The translations under genes and the position numbers were made by a program. From Glaciimonas sp. CA11.2 (GTDB lineage: Bacteria > Pseudomonadota > Gammaproteobacteria > Burkholderiales > Burkholderiaceae_D): a stretch of DNA of 64,000 bases. Below the pieces are notes generated by a model. The model did not search any database. It saw only the letters and a list, made by a program, of their open reading frames with translations, and had not been told where the DNA came from. Positions within the stretch are counted from its first letter, which is position 1, and each line of letters begins with the position of its first letter. Below, one piece after another: positions 46,386-55,845 of this stretch. The DNA lies in assembly GCF_034314045.1 (NCBI RefSeq), contig NZ_JAVIWL010000001.1:496001-560000 (forward strand). The letters are read 5' to 3'.

Positions 46386-47615
46386 TCAGTGGAAGCCAAT
46401 ACTGCGCTTTTCCGAAAACTTGGGGAGCGAAAGAGACGCTACTCCCTCGCCTAAACGCATTGATTTAGTGAACGCCTCGTTAACCAATCTAGTAACTCGT
46501 CGCAGATCAATATCGATCCGCTGTGACAATGTCTCGCAGCTACTTTCGTCTAATTCAATAGTTCGTCTTGTAGCCAAACATAAATTCCTAACAATTTCTC
46601 GAATGATGCGCAGCCTTTGAGCTGGTTTGGGCGGAGGAACATCGAACACCTCTACGCGTGACAGCAGTGCGGGAGGAACATCCACAATACTGTTCGCAGT
46701 CATAATAAAAATTATGCGGCTAGCATCAAATTCCAACTCAAAAAATTCATCCTTGAACTTTGTTCCGCTGCCCGCATCAAGCAAATCAAGCAGCACCGGT
46801 AAAACCGGATAGGTGGCATCTTTAATTTTTTCGACTTCATCGATTACTAGAACCGGTGCTGCTGAATCACCTTCAGCGAGCAAAGTAAATATCATGCCCG
46901 GTCGTGCACCTGCCCACCCGGTATGTGATCCCGTCATTTGAAATCCACCTTGAGACCCGCCCGCACTTATTTTCTCCGTACAAACACCCAAGGCCTTGGC
47001 GAGTTGCGTTGCCAAATAAGTTTTGCCGATGCCAGGTTCACCGAGTAAGAGGATCGGGCTAAGTCGAAATTTATTTGGCTTCATTGCTGCGGAAAGCGTG
47101 AGATCTATTTGCAGACGCTGTATGGGTTCAACAAGGTTTTCGAAGTTAGACTTTGCTGCCTCCAACTTAGAATAAGCTGCTTTGCAATTCGGTAAAGAAC
47201 GTTCACCGTTGTTCTTTTGCGCACTCTGCAATATTCGCGCTCCGGCAGCCCGTCGGTCGTCCTTTAATTCATTGAACCGAAATGCGGTTCGTTCCAACGA
47301 ATTCGGATCAAAGACTTGAACGCTAGCCTGCCGCTTAATTTTCTTCGAAACTTTGCCTGTAGCTTGCACAACATTTGTCCAGTGCAAGTATGACGCAGCG
47401 ACCATTGCCTCCATTTCCTCAGTCGTCATCGACGAAACCTTCTTACTAAAGCGCCCCACCCATTCCGCAGCGGCGTTCTGTCGAAACGCATTGTGACCGG
47501 GCCGAAATGATAAATGGGTATTCTGGCCGATCGTGACCACCGATTCTGGTCTATCGTGACCGACCATTCTGGCGCATCGTGACCGCTCATTCCGGTCTAT
47601 CGTGACCGATTTCAA
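46386..47615 (-). pseudogene. AAA+ ATPase, N-terminus replaced by IS21-family insertion
   Basis: Native sequence from about 47517 to 46386, roughly 377 codons. Walker A is LLLGEPGIGKTYLATQLAKAL, Walker B VLVIDEVEKIKDATYP, sensor 1 IIFIMTANSI and the Arg-finger region PPALLSRVEVFDVP: a Lon/Clp-like AAA+ module. The first 33 codons as read (MKSVTIDRNERSRCARM...) are translated from the terminal repeats of the adjacent IS, so the true N-terminus is lost. Similar lone AAA+ proteins occur in mobile islands; function unknown. Confidence 0.7.
47519..47607 (+). repeat. Transposase-binding repeats at IS left end
   Basis: ATTCTGGnnnATCGTGACC occurs at 47520, 47543, 47566 and 47589, exactly 23 bp apart (the last has ATTCCGG). 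Two inverted copies follow near 47621 and 47645. At the right end the same motif is inverted at 50099-50117 and 50122-50140. Such phased sites are the IstA binding array. Confidence 0.85.
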
Positions 47616-47695
47616 GCCCGACCAGAATCGGCGGTCACGATAGCAGAATCATCGGTCACGATACCGGAATGGTGTCGTACAGCACCGTGATGATG

Positions 47696-47775
47696 TTACG
47701 CATAGAGCAACCGAACGGGTACGCTTCCAGTTTGTCTGGAGACAACGTGCCCGTACAAAGGATCACTATGCGTAA
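47696..47775 (+). promoter_or_regulatory. Structured leader that encloses the istA start codon
   Basis: TTACGCATAG (47696-47705) is the exact complement of CTATGCGTAA (47766-47775), which contains the istA ATG at 47768. Inside, ACGGGTACG (47715-47723) pairs with CGTGCCCGT (47746-47754), and CCAG/CTGG close a five-base loop. A full-length transcript entering from outside would hide the start codon and ribosome site. Confidence 0.6.
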
Positions 47776-49270
47776 GATAAAAGACGTATTACGTTTAAAA
47801 CTGGATGCCAAACTATCGCACCAGCAGATTGCCGCAGCACTGGGGATTTCAAAAGGAGTCGTCACCAAGTATGTCGGCCTGGCCGCCGTTGCCGGTTTGG
47901 ACTGGTCGGCGGTGCAAGATGTAGACGACACCGAGTTGGCGCACCGGCTTTTGGTCACGCCAGAACGGACCCGAGACCATGTCCAGCCAGATTACGCCAG
48001 GCTGCATCACGAACTGCGGCGCAAGGGGATGACGCTGATGTTGCTATGGGAAGAGTATCGTGCCGATTATGCCCAGCACCAGACCTATGCCTACTCACAG
48101 TTCTGCGTGAATTACCGGCAGTTTGCCAAACAGCTCAAACGCTCTATGCGCCAGATTCACCGGGCTGGCGAGAAACTGTTCATTGATTATGCTGGTCCGA
48201 CTATCGGTCTCACTGATGGTAGCCGTGCCCACATCTTCGTCGCTGCTCTGGGCGCATCGAGCTACACCTATGCCTGTGCTACGCCGCGTGAGACGATGGC
48301 CGACTGGCTCACTTCGACAGCGCGTGCGCTGCGCTTCTTCGGCGGGGTACCGCAGTTGATTGTTCCCGATAATCCGAAGGCTATGATCGCCGACGCCAAT
48401 CGCTACGAACCACGCAGTAACGACACCGTACGCGATTTTGCGCGCCACTACGGCACCTCCATCTTGCCAGCCCGTCCGCGTCATCCTCAGGATAAAGCGA
48501 AGGCCGAATCAGCAGTGCAGATCGTCGAGCGCTGGATCATGGCGCGTCTGCGACATCAGCAATTTAGCAGCGTCCACGAGGTCGATGTCGCCATCGCACC
48601 GCTGCTGAGCGTACTTAACGATAAGCCGTTTCAGAAGCTACCCGGTAGTCGCGCCAGTGCGTTTGCCCAACTCGATGTCCCGGCGCTACGGCCTTTGCCA
48701 TTGCAATGTTATGAGATGGCGCATTTCAAGACTGTCAGGGTGCATAACGATTACCACGTTGAGATCGGCCGCCATCACTACAGTGTGCCGCAAGCCCTGG
48801 TCGGTCAGGTGCTGGAAGCCCGGATGACAGCGACGACAGTGGAAATCCTGCATCGCGGTCAACGTGTCGCCAGTCATCCGCGCAACAGTGGCGAAGGCGG
48901 GTTCACCACCGACACCCTGCATATGCCGGTGGCGCATCGTGCGCAATTGGAATGGACGCCACAGCGACTGATTCACTGGGGACAGACCATCGGTACGGCG
49001 ACAGCGGAGGCGGTGACGCGTCTGATGGCCGAGAACAGACATCCCGAGCACGGCTACCGTGCCTGTCTTGGTCTGCTGTCATTGGCCAAGCGCTACGGCA
49101 AGCCACGTCTTGAAGCAGGATGCATGCTGGCCTTACAGCTCGGTGCCTGCCAATACCGCCACGTCCGTGACATTCTCAAAAATAACCGTGATCGCACACC
49201 GTGTGCCCCAGTTGGCGATTGGGTCAGTCCTGACCATGCCCATGTGCGTGGCCCTGATTACTATCAATGA
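47768..49270 (+). CDS. istA: IstA transposase, second IS21 lineage
   Basis: 500 residues from the ATG at 47768, which has AAAGGA upstream and gives the usual start MRKIKDVLRLKLDAKLSHQQ with its HTH (IAAALGISKGVVTKYV). The catalytic domain includes GEKLFIDYAGPTIGLTDG (first D), PQLIVPDNPKAMI (second D) and DKAKAESAVQIVERWI (E). Overlaps istB by ATGA. Confidence 0.92.
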   Translation: MRKIKDVLRLKLDAKLSHQQIAAALGISKGVVTKYVGLAAVAGLDWSAVQDVDDTELAHRLLVTPERTRDHVQPDYARLHHELRRKGMTLMLLWEEYRADYAQHQTYAYSQFCVNYRQFAKQLKRSMRQIHRAGEKLFIDYAGPTIGLTDGSRAHIFVAALGASSYTYACATPRETMADWLTSTARALRFFGGVPQLIVPDNPKAMIADANRYEPRSNDTVRDFARHYGTSILPARPRHPQDKAKAESAVQIVERWIMARLRHQQFSSVHEVDVAIAPLLSVLNDKPFQKLPGSRASAFAQLDVPALRPLPLQCYEMAHFKTVRVHNDYHVEIGRHHYSVPQALVGQVLEARMTATTVEILHRGQRVASHPRNSGEGGFTTDTLHMPVAHRAQLEWTPQRLIHWGQTIGTATAEAVTRLMAENRHPEHGYRACLGLLSLAKRYGKPRLEAGCMLALQLGACQYRHVRDILKNNRDRTPCAPVGDWVSPDHAHVRGPDYYQ

Positions 49271-50052
49271 GGATGTCAACGATGATGATGCATACCACTC
49301 TGGCCCAATTGCGGACCTTAAAACTCGATGGCTTAGCGACCGGACTGGAGGAACAATTGACGCAGGCCAGTATGGCGGCGATGAGTTTCGAGGAACGTCT
49401 GGCACTCTTGGTTGATCGCGAAGTCCATTGCCGCAATGACCGCAAGCTCCTGCGCCTGCTTAAGAACGCCCACCTGAAATACGCACAAGCGGCGATTGAA
49501 GACATTGATGCCCGCTCGGGGCGTGGCATCGACCGCCGTGAAGTGATGAGTCTGGCGCTGGGAGATTGGGTCAGTGCTGGCCACAGCATTCTCATTACCG
49601 GACCGACCGGTGCTGGCAAATCGTGGCTGGCCTGCGCACTGGCACAGTACGCCTGTCGGCGCGGATACTCTGCTGTTTATCAACGCGTACCCCGTCTACA
49701 GGAAGAACTACGCATCCGGCACGGCAGCGGCAGCTTTGGGAAATGGCTGCTCCAACTCGCCAAGATCGATGTCTTGGTACTTGATGACTGGGGCATGGGC
49801 GCGATCGACAGCACGACCCGTTCCGACTTGCTGGAGATGATTGACGACCGGGCGGCAAACAGAGCGACGATTATTACCAGTCAACTTCCTGTTGACCATT
49901 GGCATGCCTGGATTGGCGACGCCACTATTGCCGACGCCATCCTGGACCGCATTCTGCAGCGCAATCATCGGCTGACACTGACCGGCGATTCACTGCGTGG
50001 CGCAGAACGACCTAAAACCAGCAAAAAGGAGAAAACTATCGACCCATCGTGA
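49267..50052 (+). CDS. istB: IstB ATPase, second IS21 lineage
   Basis: 261 residues. Walker A ITGPTGAGKSWLACALAQ, Walker B DVLVLDDWGMGAIDS, then ITSQLPVDHWHAWIGD and DAILDRILQRNHRLTLTG, all typical. The true start may be one of the clustered Met codons within the first seven residues. Confidence 0.93.
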   Translation: MRMSTMMMHTTLAQLRTLKLDGLATGLEEQLTQASMAAMSFEERLALLVDREVHCRNDRKLLRLLKNAHLKYAQAAIEDIDARSGRGIDRREVMSLALGDWVSAGHSILITGPTGAGKSWLACALAQYACRRGYSAVYQRVPRLQEELRIRHGSGSFGKWLLQLAKIDVLVLDDWGMGAIDSTTRSDLLEMIDDRAANRATIITSQLPVDHWHAWIGDATIADAILDRILQRNHRLTLTGDSLRGAERPKTSKKEKTIDPS

Positions 50053-50141
50053 CCGCAGACATTACAATTTAACCGCGTAACAACATCGCAGGCGCAGCGG
50101 TCACGATCGGCCAGAATGAGCGGTCACGTTGACCAGAATAC

Positions 50142-50619
50142 GCAATAAAACCAGTTGACCACTGCTATCCCACAAAGGGTCGCGCAGATAGTCCAGCACA
50201 TCGATAATATTACCTCCCGCCTGTATATAGGCAAGATCCAAGGTGATTGCCAGTAACAAGTCATTGGAAAGAGGCTGCCTGAGGCAATTCTGTGGCGCTG
50301 CTACTTTAGCTAAAAAGCCTGTGGTTAAAGTCGTCGCATCGGACAAGTCATTGTCCGAGTCTGTGCGAATACCTTCAATATTGAAATCAATACTTTTCAA
50401 TAGCGACATATTCCGGTGTGGTGCAAGCCGTCCTATTGATATTGCAACTTCGGCTGCCTTGCTAGACACCAATGCCTTTTTTTCAGTCAATACTTTTTGC
50501 GCTGCGATCTCATCCTGTAGTTCAAGTGTGTTGGCTAAATAGGCAGGCAATAGTAAGCGCGTCTTGCGTTGGTTACCATACAAGGTGAAACCTGCAATGG
50601 TACAATTCTCATCAACCAT
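50142..50619 (-). pseudogene. Unknown gene truncated at its 3' end by the IS
   Basis: Begins at 50619 with a consensus AAGGAG six bases upstream (MVDENCTIAGFTLYGNQRKT). About 159 native codons remain before the IS right end. Mostly helical and soluble by eye; the part TLDLAYIQAGGNIIDVLDYL is not assigned to a family. It could be a separate gene or the distant 5' end of the AAA+ gene on the other side of the IS; I cannot decide. Confidence 0.5.
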
Positions 50620-50695
50620 GATCTCTCCTTGACGGATTTCTTTGTGGCTAGGGCGTTAACGGGGTCGCACCCCCGTTCACGCCCGACTCTATTAC

Positions 50696-51058
50696 TTAAA
50701 ATTTGTACGGAATTCGTATGCCTGGTTCAGAGTCGGCAAAATTCGTGTCCCGCGTCACTAATATTCTGCTATACGCTTGGGCGGTCGCCCAAACGATGGC
50801 ATCCTGAAACGTGATTTTGTGAACCTTACGAAGCTTCAAAGCGATTGCAACAACCTTTTCGTCCATCGGCAGACTAGTAAATCCACCTAAAAAGGCTTTA
50901 ACTACAACCTCAGTTGTGGGATTTGCCGCATCCATCACTTCTAGCCAAGTTACAAAGCTAATAGCCTTGTCTGTCTGCAATTCAAGTTCTACCCGGGCCT
51001 CGTCAACCCCATTGAGGTAGTCAATCAAAATATTGGTATCAAATAACAGCTTCACCAT
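50696..51058 (-). CDS. vapC: PIN-domain toxin (VapC-type ribonuclease)
   Basis: 120 residues. The PIN acidic residues are visible: LLFDTNILIDYLNG (first D), SFVTWLEVMDA (E), TFQDAIVWATAQ (D) and LVTRDTNFAD (last D). VapC toxins cut tRNA or rRNA when the antitoxin is lost. It overlaps the antitoxin gene by 7 bp. In a mobile island the pair favours retention. Confidence 0.88.
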   Translation of the reverse strand: MVKLLFDTNILIDYLNGVDEARVELELQTDKAISFVTWLEVMDAANPTTEVVVKAFLGGFTSLPMDEKVVAIALKLRKVHKITFQDAIVWATAQAYSRILVTRDTNFADSEPGIRIPYKF

Positions 51059-51264
51059 TCTGAACGCACCCCTTCTTGATACGATAAGCCCTCAATACCC
51101 CGACCTTTCCAAATCCCAAATGCACTCACCATCGAAGGTTTGTTTTGTTCGACGTAGGAATTTAACGCTTCGCGAATAGCTTCGGCACGAGATATTCCCC
51201 TGAGGCTTGCGATCATTGTCATATCATCAATTAAACGATCAGGTATATCAACTAAGGTTCTCAT
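51052..51264 (-). CDS. Ribbon-helix-helix antitoxin paired with the PIN toxin
   Basis: 70 residues. The N-terminal RHH fold, MRTLVDIPDRLIDDMTMIAS then GISRAEAIREALNSYVEQ, binds the operon promoter; the C-terminal tail (FGIWKGRGIEGLSYQEGVR) should neutralise the toxin. Upstream of the toxin with a short overlap, the standard order for type II modules. Confidence 0.87.
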   Translation of the reverse strand: MRTLVDIPDRLIDDMTMIASLRGISRAEAIREALNSYVEQNKPSMVSAFGIWKGRGIEGLSYQEGVRSEW

Positions 51265-51378
51265 GAGCAGTTTTTCTAAATATCAGATATACATAACATA
51301 TATCACCAAAAATCCCATGTCAATACAAATTAAAATAATTTTTGCTAAAATGGTAATTTAACAATTCATTACCAAGTC

Positions 51379-54342
51379 CTAGCGCTGATAACTATTACCT
51401 TTCAATTTGACAAGATTTCGCTGTTGTTCGTTTGCAAATACTGGGCTGACCTGTTTGAACTTATCAACAACTACTTTCTCCCCGATCTGTAGATCAATCG
51501 CGTTTGGCATTGAATAAATAGCGACTGTTCGGCCCTGATGCAAAACAACCTCATTGTTAGTTTTATATAAAACAACAAACGGAATAATGCCGCTCCCCGG
51601 GATGGCATCGATTATTACCATATTGTTTTCCGTTACCCACTTTTCTAGCCAGCTCCTCGCCGACTCCGGCTCAATGAACTCGGGTAAATCCGACTCAACT
51701 TCTACTCGTACTGCCACTTTATCCACAAGCTCATCAGAATTCGGTAACGTGACGTTTTCCGGATTTGGATGTGTTGAGGATGTAGCTGATATTGGGTGAT
51801 GAGTAGCGCGCGTAGAAAGTACACTGGTTAGATCTACTGGAACAATGGCATGCGCTTGTTTTTGTTCAATCAACTTTTGGCGCAAATTCTGGAGAATTGG
51901 ATCGGCAAAAATTATTGCAACACCTCGCTCAACAGAACAAGTAACTGCGCGAAGCTTAAAGTCATCTGATCCAGTTAGAAAAATTTGCCCAAATTTTTCG
52001 CGTCCAAGTAAAAGCCCAGCCAGAATGGCGTCCTCATTATATTGATCCAATATTGTGATTTGGCGTCCCTCATCTCGCAGGACTGCGCAACCTTTATGCA
52101 GGTAAGTCACATCTCCATTTAACCCAATCGAAAATGTTAGGCCCTTCAAAATTGTTGCGTGAAAAATTTGATTGATCCTAAGATGGTATGTTTCACCTTT
52201 ATTCTTCTCATGCGCTTTTGAACCGAAAATCTTAAGCGTGTCTGACGTTCCACCGCGTTCGCTGTTGTCAATCTCTTGCAAAATTTGCAGTGCTTCAACA
52301 TTTCCACCTTGCACACGCCCTAAGAGAAATTGGGGCCAACACATACTTTCGTCGGAATTTTTATTTTTGCGGAGCTCCAAACGTTTTTCATTAACATCTA
52401 GTTGAAATTCGGCTTTCGCTGTCGCTATTCGAAAGTTCTGAATCGCCAGGGCCGTTTTACGTTCGGCTCCGTATAGGTCAAGGAGAGCCAAATTCTTTTC
52501 AGTTCTAAGTTTTGCCACCAATTCGGCGCGGCGATTTCGAACTTCCACGTTTAGAGCACGTATCTGCTTAGCTGCCTCGGTTTGATGACGTTTTTGCTCA
52601 TCCTTAAATTCTTTCCATAACAATCCAAACCGAATTTCGCCTCTCGCTCTACTCGTCTGGTTTTCAAGCTGAATCTGATAGGTTTGACGAAGAATTGGCG
52701 CCGCCTCTTTCCACATTAAGCCGAGTTCTTTGGTCAAAAAATCGCTGGGAGATAATGAACGGGACCCACATCGAATTCTAGGCGTGGAATCTTTGCCCTC
52801 AGTTACCTGATAATGCTCCATCCTTAATCCATGCAAATGAGTAAGTCGTTTCAATAGCAAATTGCAATCAATATGTTTTATGATTTCGGCGTAACGATAT
52901 TCTCCTTTTGCCTTGGCCGCACCTTGGGCTAACTCTAACTTAGCTTTGAGTAAAACGCTGGATGGCTGCAGCACAGCTCGATCACCGCCAGGCAAACTTG
53001 GAATCAATGTGTGCAGATCACTGGGGCCATCACGTAGTATCGCTCCGCCATCGATTTGCTTAACTAAATTAAGAGTACCGCTTAGTTGTTTTATCCAATT
53101 ACCGTTTTTGAGAAAACCGGGGTCATCAATGCTCATCTTATGCGGAAGAATTTGGTTCTCGCCGATTCCACACGCTGACGCTTGCATTCCATCTAAAGAA
53201 AATGCGGTATTGTTGGGAAAAGAATTTTGCGGAATTTCCTTCATTTTCAATCTATCAGTGTTAGTAAAATGTTCCCCATTATTTTTCAGCTCTAGCTCAT
53301 CCAAAATTTTAAGCTTGGTTTCAGGGTCGGCGGGCAAATAGACATTTTTATAAAACCGACTACTCTTATGAAGATAGCGAATCTCTCGGGCTGCGACTTT
53401 GTGCCAATGCAATAAGGTTTCCGTTAAATATGCAGCTTCCTTTTTGGGCTGCATCTGTTCACGATATTTTTGTTGAGCCTGTTCCATGATGAGCGCCATT
53501 TTTTCGTGCGTGGCTTTTTCAATAAATGACTTTGAAAAAAAAATTCCAGTAAGTCTCATTGCCTTACTGGCACCAGGAAGCTTTACGCGGTAGATTTCAT
53601 TGAACCTACCCGCATTAACTTTTGAAACCGTTCCGTATTCATTTAATAGCTTGCCAAATGCAGACCAGCTACAAACATTCTTTTCAATAATTTGCTTTTG
53701 CAAATCAAGTTCCAAATCCGATTTATTTCCATTAAACGATTGCAACTGGTCTGGTACGTGTCCAGAGTAGCGCGCGAGTATATCAATGGCATTTTGTGGT
53801 GTAATCCTGGGATGGTCTTTGGGACTTCCAAAGCCGTTTAGCGTATTGAACGACTCTTGGAAACAGTCGATAAATTTCAAATTATCCGACCCCGATCCAA
53901 GAAAGCCTAACAAATCTAAATATTTTCCTGTTAACAGATCTTGTTTCCCAATCCCCATGTGCAAATGAATATAACGCTGAACTCGCTCACCTGTAGCTTC
54001 ATTTAAATAACTGAGTACTTTTGGACGATGCGCCTCCGCATAGAATGCGATTCGATGCCTCTCACTCTCTGGCCATGCGGAAAAAATGTGATTTCGAAAT
54101 GCACTCACTGCGGCATGTAGCATCTCGTCTGACACATAATTTTCATTAAAACTAAAAGTAAGATGGTCATAGCGTTTGCCTTTTGTCTTATATGAAGTGG
54201 TGACATGCTCGAATACGTTGAGGTCGCCAAACAAAGGTATGCGCTGATCCAATTGATCACGATGCATTGTGCGACCAGCCTTCCCACCCGTGACCAAGTA
54301 TGCTTTGAAACCACCGACTGAGCCGCCGACTTCAATGATCAT
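51379..54342 (-). CDS. Relaxase of a mobilisation module, with LPD7-like C-terminal region
   Basis: 987 residues from the ATG at 54342, which has GGGAGG five bases upstream and overlaps the accessory gene by 11 bp. The N-terminal 240 residues look like a relaxase: RYDHLTFSF near 57-65, YAEAHRPK near 101-108 and RYIHLHMGIGK with H126-x-H128 as metal ligands. The middle (about 290-760) is long and charged, partly coiled coil (KEFKDEQKRHQTEAAKQIRA). Around 840-880, KFGQIFLTGSDDFKLRAV and GVAIIFADPILQNL fit an LPD7-type domain of large relaxases. It would nick oriT and pilot the strand, using a helper conjugation system. Confidence 0.78.
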   Translation of the reverse strand: MIIEVGGSVGGFKAYLVTGGKAGRTMHRDQLDQRIPLFGDLNVFEHVTTSYKTKGKRYDHLTFSFNENYVSDEMLHAAVSAFRNHIFSAWPESERHRIAFYAEAHRPKVLSYLNEATGERVQRYIHLHMGIGKQDLLTGKYLDLLGFLGSGSDNLKFIDCFQESFNTLNGFGSPKDHPRITPQNAIDILARYSGHVPDQLQSFNGNKSDLELDLQKQIIEKNVCSWSAFGKLLNEYGTVSKVNAGRFNEIYRVKLPGASKAMRLTGIFFSKSFIEKATHEKMALIMEQAQQKYREQMQPKKEAAYLTETLLHWHKVAAREIRYLHKSSRFYKNVYLPADPETKLKILDELELKNNGEHFTNTDRLKMKEIPQNSFPNNTAFSLDGMQASACGIGENQILPHKMSIDDPGFLKNGNWIKQLSGTLNLVKQIDGGAILRDGPSDLHTLIPSLPGGDRAVLQPSSVLLKAKLELAQGAAKAKGEYRYAEIIKHIDCNLLLKRLTHLHGLRMEHYQVTEGKDSTPRIRCGSRSLSPSDFLTKELGLMWKEAAPILRQTYQIQLENQTSRARGEIRFGLLWKEFKDEQKRHQTEAAKQIRALNVEVRNRRAELVAKLRTEKNLALLDLYGAERKTALAIQNFRIATAKAEFQLDVNEKRLELRKNKNSDESMCWPQFLLGRVQGGNVEALQILQEIDNSERGGTSDTLKIFGSKAHEKNKGETYHLRINQIFHATILKGLTFSIGLNGDVTYLHKGCAVLRDEGRQITILDQYNEDAILAGLLLGREKFGQIFLTGSDDFKLRAVTCSVERGVAIIFADPILQNLRQKLIEQKQAHAIVPVDLTSVLSTRATHHPISATSSTHPNPENVTLPNSDELVDKVAVRVEVESDLPEFIEPESARSWLEKWVTENNMVIIDAIPGSGIIPFVVLYKTNNEVVLHQGRTVAIYSMPNAIDLQIGEKVVVDKFKQVSPVFANEQQRNLVKLKGNSYQR

Positions 54343-54709
54343 TTTCCCTCCCAACAGCAATGTGGTAAGCAAAGCGATTTAGTATTTCAAGCTGAGTCAC
54401 GAGTTGTTGGAAGGTGTTGGCATTGATCTTGCCAACCTGATATTCGCTCTGAAGGTGGTGTGCAATCTGATTCAATCTATTTGATGTAATCGACAAAAGC
54501 AAAATCGCGGCTCGCCCAGAGTCATTTGACTTGGCAGTACTTGACGCAACGGTCAGAATGTGACGCCGAAAAAACTCAGATTGAGTTAAACCGGACTGAT
54601 TAAATTTTTCCTGATACATTTTGAAATCTAGTTCCCCCAATCTGAAAGCTACTGTCTTTGTCAGCTTTTCGTCTTGCCTTTTATTTGGTCGCGCCATAAC
54701 AGCTTTCAT
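54332..54709 (-). CDS. Relaxosome accessory protein (TraJ/MobC-like)
   Basis: 125 residues (121 if it starts at 54697, MARPNKRQDEK). The head KLTKTVAFRLGELDFKMYQE is a ribbon-helix-helix, followed by SGLTQSEFFRRHIL and a helical C-terminus NRLNQIAHHLQ...LVTQLEILNRFAY, the MobC/NikA-type pattern. Small oriT-binding proteins of this type recruit the relaxase. It overlaps the relaxase gene and starts beside the hairpin cluster. Confidence 0.8.
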   Translation of the reverse strand: MKAVMARPNKRQDEKLTKTVAFRLGELDFKMYQEKFNQSGLTQSEFFRRHILTVASSTAKSNDSGRAAILLLSITSNRLNQIAHHLQSEYQVGKINANTFQQLVTQLEILNRFAYHIAVGRENDH

Positions 54710-54714
54710 AAATA

Positions 54715-54850
54715 GTGGGCTAGCCCACGTCCAGCCGAAGGCTGGGCCATTGCGCCAACTGCCAAAGGGCCGTTGGTTCGGGGGATTCAGGGGGCCTCCC
54801 CTGGACCTTCGTCAATTTTTCACAAACCATTCAGCGCCAGCGAATGGTTT
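54715..54850. other. Candidate origin of transfer (oriT)
   Basis: Dense secondary structure directly upstream of the relaxosome genes. GTGGGCTAGCCCAC (54715-54728) is a perfect palindrome; CCAGCC/GGCTGG form a hairpin at 54731-54745; AGGGGGCCTCCCCT forms another near 54790-54803; AAACCATTC/GAATGGTTT flank a nine-base loop at 54824-54850. GC content jumps compared with both sides. The nick site itself is not identified. Confidence 0.65.
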
Positions 54851-55304
54851 ATGCAAACATTGACCGTCGTGCCTTAACGCATTTATTGCATTTTCCTGAC
54901 TGAATGAATTCGCTATCAGTTAACAATCACTACCTAATCAATAAACTAATTCTTTCAGAATAATCCGAATCAGAAACAGATCAGTTTCAGAGGTTTGCCA
55001 ATCAGAAGCAGATCGCTGTCACCTCAAAAGCACATCAAAAAATCAAAAGTCCCGAAAGCCAATTTCTCAGAATACAAAAATAACTGAGGCATATTGAAAT
55101 CGCATTTTCGTGATTTCGAACCTGCGGGAAATATCTGGCGGCGCATTTCAAAATTACCAGAAATTAAAAATAAAAAGCCTCTTTCTTTCCCACGGCACCC
55201 TTTGCAACTTCTGCAATTTCAGAAACAACACTTTGGTATTGACTGACTTACACACAGAACACAAACTCAAGACACGTAATAACACACGCTTAAAAGGTGA
55301 ATAG
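54851..55304. other. Non-coding region between oriT candidate and TraK-like gene
   Basis: No gene. Contains two near-identical direct repeats, AATCAGAAACAGATC (54968-54982) and AATCAGAAGCAGATC (55000-55014), 32 bp apart, which could bind a regulator or the TraK-like protein. Otherwise AT-rich; it should hold the promoter for the plus-strand genes. Confidence 0.45.
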
Positions 55305-55706
55305 ATGGAAGACAATTTAAAAAATGCGTTACTTGAATTATCAAAGAATGCTAGCAGGAGCAAAGCTAATCAATTGCGCGCGCTATTCCCTGAAATAATG
55401 AATCTCAAAATGCAAGGAATTAAACACGATCAAATTATCGAAGCTCTGAAAAAGAACGGCTTGGAATTTAACTTGAAGACTTTTGAACTAACTTTTTACC
55501 GCATAAAAAGGGAATTTGAAAATGAAAAACACAAACGGATAGAAAAGACAGGAACAACGTACGTCGATTCAGCTAGAGCAGAAAAAGTGATTCAAGAATT
55601 CAAAGAGGAAAGCAAGACTCGATCACATAAAACTGGATTTCATCGCATCCTTGATGAACTATCTGCCGAAAACAGCGAAAAGGATCCTCGGCGAAACGAA
55701 GTCTAG
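55305..55706 (+). CDS. TraK-like oriT-associated DNA-binding protein
   Basis: 133 residues, start supported by AAAGGTG. Helical, basic, with RSKANQLRALFPEIMNLKMQ, then GIKHDQIIEALKKNGLEF and TFYRIKREFENEK, an HTH-like arrangement. Size (RP4 TraK has 134 residues), position across the oriT candidate from the relaxase, and an ATPase gene next in line support a TraK/StbA-like assignment. Sequence similarity itself is weak by eye. Confidence 0.6.
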   Translation: MEDNLKNALLELSKNASRSKANQLRALFPEIMNLKMQGIKHDQIIEALKKNGLEFNLKTFELTFYRIKREFENEKHKRIEKTGTTYVDSARAEKVIQEFKEESKTRSHKTGFHRILDELSAENSEKDPRRNEV

Positions 55707-55845
55707 GTTTCAACGAAATGAGGCGCAGGAAAATTAGCCGCCATTCCCCAAGATATTAAATTGAGAGACACCACATCGCAGATCAATTAATTGAAGATTT
55801 TTTAAATTTCGAATCGCCGTAACCTACTAGAAAAGAGGAATTAAA

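Larger units (their letters stand above)
47518..50141 (+). mobile_element. Second, unrelated IS21-family element (about 2.6 kb)
   Basis: Ends read GTATTCTGG on both sides (inverted). Inside the left end are four 23-bp-spaced sites, inside the right end two sites of the same type in inverted orientation. It carries istA and istB of a different lineage from the 3,642 bp IS. No target duplication is visible (ATAAATGG left, GCAATAAA right). Confidence 0.85.

Noticed and set aside
47517..47615. N-terminal MKSVTIDRNERS segment of the AAA+ protein as a real domain
   Set aside because: It is encoded by the IS terminal repeats, not by the native gene.
50142..50619. TraG/VirD4 coupling protein fragment
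   Set aside because: Position after the relaxase would fit RP4 order, but there is no N-terminal membrane helix and no Walker motif in the part left, so the call is unsupported.
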